Origin: JBBSEZ01 sp038239195
GTDB taxonomy: Bacteria > Planctomycetota > Planctomycetia > Gemmatales > Gemmataceae
Assembly: GCA_038239195.1 (NCBI GenBank)
Contig: JBBSEZ010000495.1
Coordinates: forward strand, 1-7,061
Direction: 5' to 3'
DNA length: 7,061 nt
The position numbers and the translations under genes are program-made. The notes beneath the pieces were generated by a model. That model did not search any database. It was not told the DNA's origin and saw only the letters and a program-made list of their open reading frames with translations. Positions 5,844-7,061 of the stretch are shown piece by piece; within the stretch, counting starts at the first letter, position 1, and each line of letters begins with the position of its first letter.

Positions 5844-6326
5844 TCAGTTCGTTACGGCGGCGAGTGCGAAAGAACCCAGGGCTCGCTCGATGTCGGCACG
5901 ATGACGCTCGAAGTCGGCGAGCGAGGCCGTTGCGGTGACGACGAACGCCGTGCCGGCCACAGGCACGATGACCTGCCGCACCCGCACGGGGCAGGGGCCG
6001 AGCGAGATGACCCATTCGCACAGCCGCCCGCCGGCCTGCGGCGCTGGCTCCTCGAAGGCTACCTCGACGGGGGCGCCGGCTTGCCTCAACTGGTTGAGGC
6101 TGTGGGCCAGGTAGTTTGCGGGGGCCACGCCGGCCGGGTTTTCAGCGATAACGTTGACGTTCGCCCGGAAGGCCGCATCGGCAGCGGGGTGCAGCAGGGC
6201 GAGCCGGGCGCCGCCGCGGCCGGACTCGTCGATGAGCCAGCCCGCAGGCACTTCCATAGTGAAGAGGCCTTCGGGGTCGGTGTAGGGCCTTTGCGCGAAG
6301 CGCACGGGTCGCTCGGGGTCGGTCAT
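5844..6326 (-). CDS. Small protein with PsbP/DcrB (DUF1795)-like fold
   Basis: The 160-residue product has no signal peptide from the chosen start and is probably cytoplasmic. The segment pattern is DPEGLFTMEVPAGW near residue 17, then GARLALLHP, ANVNVIAENPAG, a helix YLAHSLNQLRQAG, VRVRQVIVPVAGTAFVVTATAS and a final helix FERHRADIERALGSF. This order of strands and helices is that of the PsbP/Mog1/DcrB group, which includes DUF1795. The group covers lipoproteins as well as Eag chaperones of type VI secretion effectors. The ATG at 6326 was chosen for GGAGG at 6332-6336, 5 bases upstream; the frame is open to 6563 but that part is low in protein character and overlaps the upstream gene. It starts 67 bases after the SUKH gene on the same strand, suggesting co-transcription. 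The fold assignment is from pattern only, and function is unknown. Confidence 0.7.
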   Translation of the reverse strand: MTDPERPVRFAQRPYTDPEGLFTMEVPAGWLIDESGRGGARLALLHPAADAAFRANVNVIAENPAGVAPANYLAHSLNQLRQAGAPVEVAFEEPAPQAGGRLCEWVISLGPCPVRVRQVIVPVAGTAFVVTATASLADFERHRADIERALGSFALAAVTN

Positions 6327-6393
6327 GGGGGCCTCCGTTTGCTGGGGGGCGCAGGCGCCACTGACACTCCGCCCAGCCCCTTGCGGGCACGAT

Positions 6394-6954
6394 TCAGGTC
6401 TGCCCCGCTTCTTCGTTCGGCTTGAGATGAACGTAAGGCTCTTCAAGCCAGACGAGGGAATGCATGAAGGAGTCGAAGTCGTGCGCGACGAGGATGAGGG
6501 GGAAGTCGGGGCCCTCCGGGGGGGCGTTCTGCTCCCACCAATAGACGCGGCCAGCGTCCTCACCGGACAGCGAGAGGCACAGTTTCCCGCCGGGGGTGGT
6601 TGCGAAGACCATCAGGCGCTCTGGGAGATAACCGGCGAATAACCGCCTAAGGGAACGCAGGTCAACCGATTCGCCCCGCATCAGGCCGTAGAACGGCCCA
6701 AGCTCTCTCGCCGGGCGAGGGTCATCGGCGTTCGGATAGTAGACGTAGCGATCGCACCCGGTGAAGCCATAATCGAGGAGGAAGGTTCGGTAGTCCGCAG
6801 GCAAGGGGTAGCCGATCTCGCGCTCGAAGTCCTGGATGTCGGCTTCCGCGATCGGCACGCGCCACGGCATAGCGCGGCAGTGAAGGCGCCTCATCACATC
6901 ATCGTACTTGTTTTTCACGCGATACAACTCAGCCGTTTCTTCGTATGCGCTCAC
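6394..6954 (-). CDS. SUKH (SMI1/KNR4) domain protein
   Basis: The product is up to 186 residues. The SUKH hallmark is clear: IAEADIQDFEREIGYPLPADYRTFLLDYG (35-63), where an acidic helix is followed by hydrophobic-LP-x-D/E-Y-x-x-F-L. Later come RLMVFATTPGGKLCLSL, RVYWWEQN and a C-terminal helix DFDSFMHSLVWLEE, all typical of the family. Many SUKH proteins are immunity proteins for contact-dependent or polymorphic toxins; others have no known role. No toxin gene is visible here, but only about 100 bases upstream are available. The start is uncertain: GTG at 6954 lacks a Shine-Dalgarno and a hairpin (6962-6980) sits where one would be. ATG at 6894 (MRRLHCRAMPW) is an alternative that keeps the whole domain. 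It is probably co-transcribed with the DUF1795-like gene downstream. Confidence 0.85.
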   Translation of the reverse strand: MSAYEETAELYRVKNKYDDVMRRLHCRAMPWRVPIAEADIQDFEREIGYPLPADYRTFLLDYGFTGCDRYVYYPNADDPRPARELGPFYGLMRGESVDLRSLRRLFAGYLPERLMVFATTPGGKLCLSLSGEDAGRVYWWEQNAPPEGPDFPLILVAHDFDSFMHSLVWLEEPYVHLKPNEEAGQT

Positions 6955-6961
6955 CGGGGAA

Positions 6962-6980
6962 ACCGTTGAAGTGAAACGGT
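6962..6980. promoter_or_regulatory. Hairpin immediately upstream of the SUKH start
   Basis: ACCGTT (6962-6967) and AACGGT (6975-6980) form a 6-bp stem with a 7-base loop. In the minus-strand transcript it would end 7 bases before the GTG start at 6954, covering the usual Shine-Dalgarno position. It could modulate translation or simply indicate that the true start is further downstream. Confidence 0.3.
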
Positions 6981-7008
6981 AACGTGGTAAGAAAAGCGCA
7001 GGGAGGAC

Positions 7009-7032
7009 GACGACCCGGTGAAGCGGGTCGTC
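7009..7032. terminator. 9-bp hairpin near the right edge, possible weak terminator
   Basis: GACGACCCG (7009-7017) and CGGGTCGTC (7024-7032) form a perfect 9-bp stem with the loop GTGAAG. On the plus strand it is followed by ATCTTTG, a poor T-tract; on the minus strand it is followed by GTCCTCC. No gene ending here on the plus strand is seen. It could instead terminate a minus-strand gene lying beyond 7061 or be a leader structure of the SUKH gene. The stem is clear, the role is not. Confidence 0.35.
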
Positions 7033-7061
7033 ATCTTTGTGGCGAACCGAGGCAGGGCAGG

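Noticed and set aside
5692..6021. 109-codon minus-strand frame overlapping the inverted-repeat element and the DUF1795-like gene
   Set aside because: It overlaps a better-supported gene in another frame and its product shows no family features.

Overview
The window reads as ordinary GC-rich bacterial chromosome, most likely from a planctomycete, perhaps of the Gemmataceae. The lineage call rests on two adjacent small exported proteins of the TIGR03067 type (a family concentrated in planctomycetes), their shared FAPAP motif after the signal segment, and an EF-Tu whose N-terminal region departs from the proteobacterial sequence. It is an inference; no rRNA gene is present.

Layout. Bases 1-125 are extreme G/C homopolymer sequence, possibly a contig edge. 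On the minus strand, reading leftwards from about 1890, a candidate promoter is followed by tRNA-Thr(UGU), tRNA-Tyr(GUA), tRNA-Gly(UCC), tRNA-Thr(GGU) and tuf (EF-Tu). This is the gene order of the E. coli thrU-tyrU-glyT-thrT-tufB operon. A 315-base divergent intergenic region separates it from a plus-strand phosphate cluster: pstB (ATPase of the phosphate ABC importer), phoU (negative regulator of phosphate signalling) and a PhoB-like OmpR-family response regulator. The permease and binding-protein genes (pstSCA) and the sensor kinase gene (phoR) are not beside it.

Convergent to the phosphate cluster, on the minus strand, lie two small secreted or membrane-anchored TIGR03067-type proteins in tandem, 11 bases apart. 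Upstream of them a 313-base intergenic region holds a 132-base element bounded by perfect 21-bp inverted repeats; it is the most notable unexplained structure in the window. Further right, still on the minus strand, are a small protein resembling the PsbP/DcrB (DUF1795) fold and a SUKH (SMI1/KNR4) protein, probably co-transcribed. The last 107 bases carry two hairpins and no recognisable gene.

Functional picture. The left part serves translation elongation (EF-Tu plus tRNAs). The middle part handles phosphate uptake and phosphate sensing. The right part is accessory: lineage-specific exported proteins, a possible small mobile or RNA element, and a SUKH protein that could be an orphan immunity or regulatory protein. 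No CRISPR array, complete insertion sequence or novel multi-gene defence system can be supported from the sequence.
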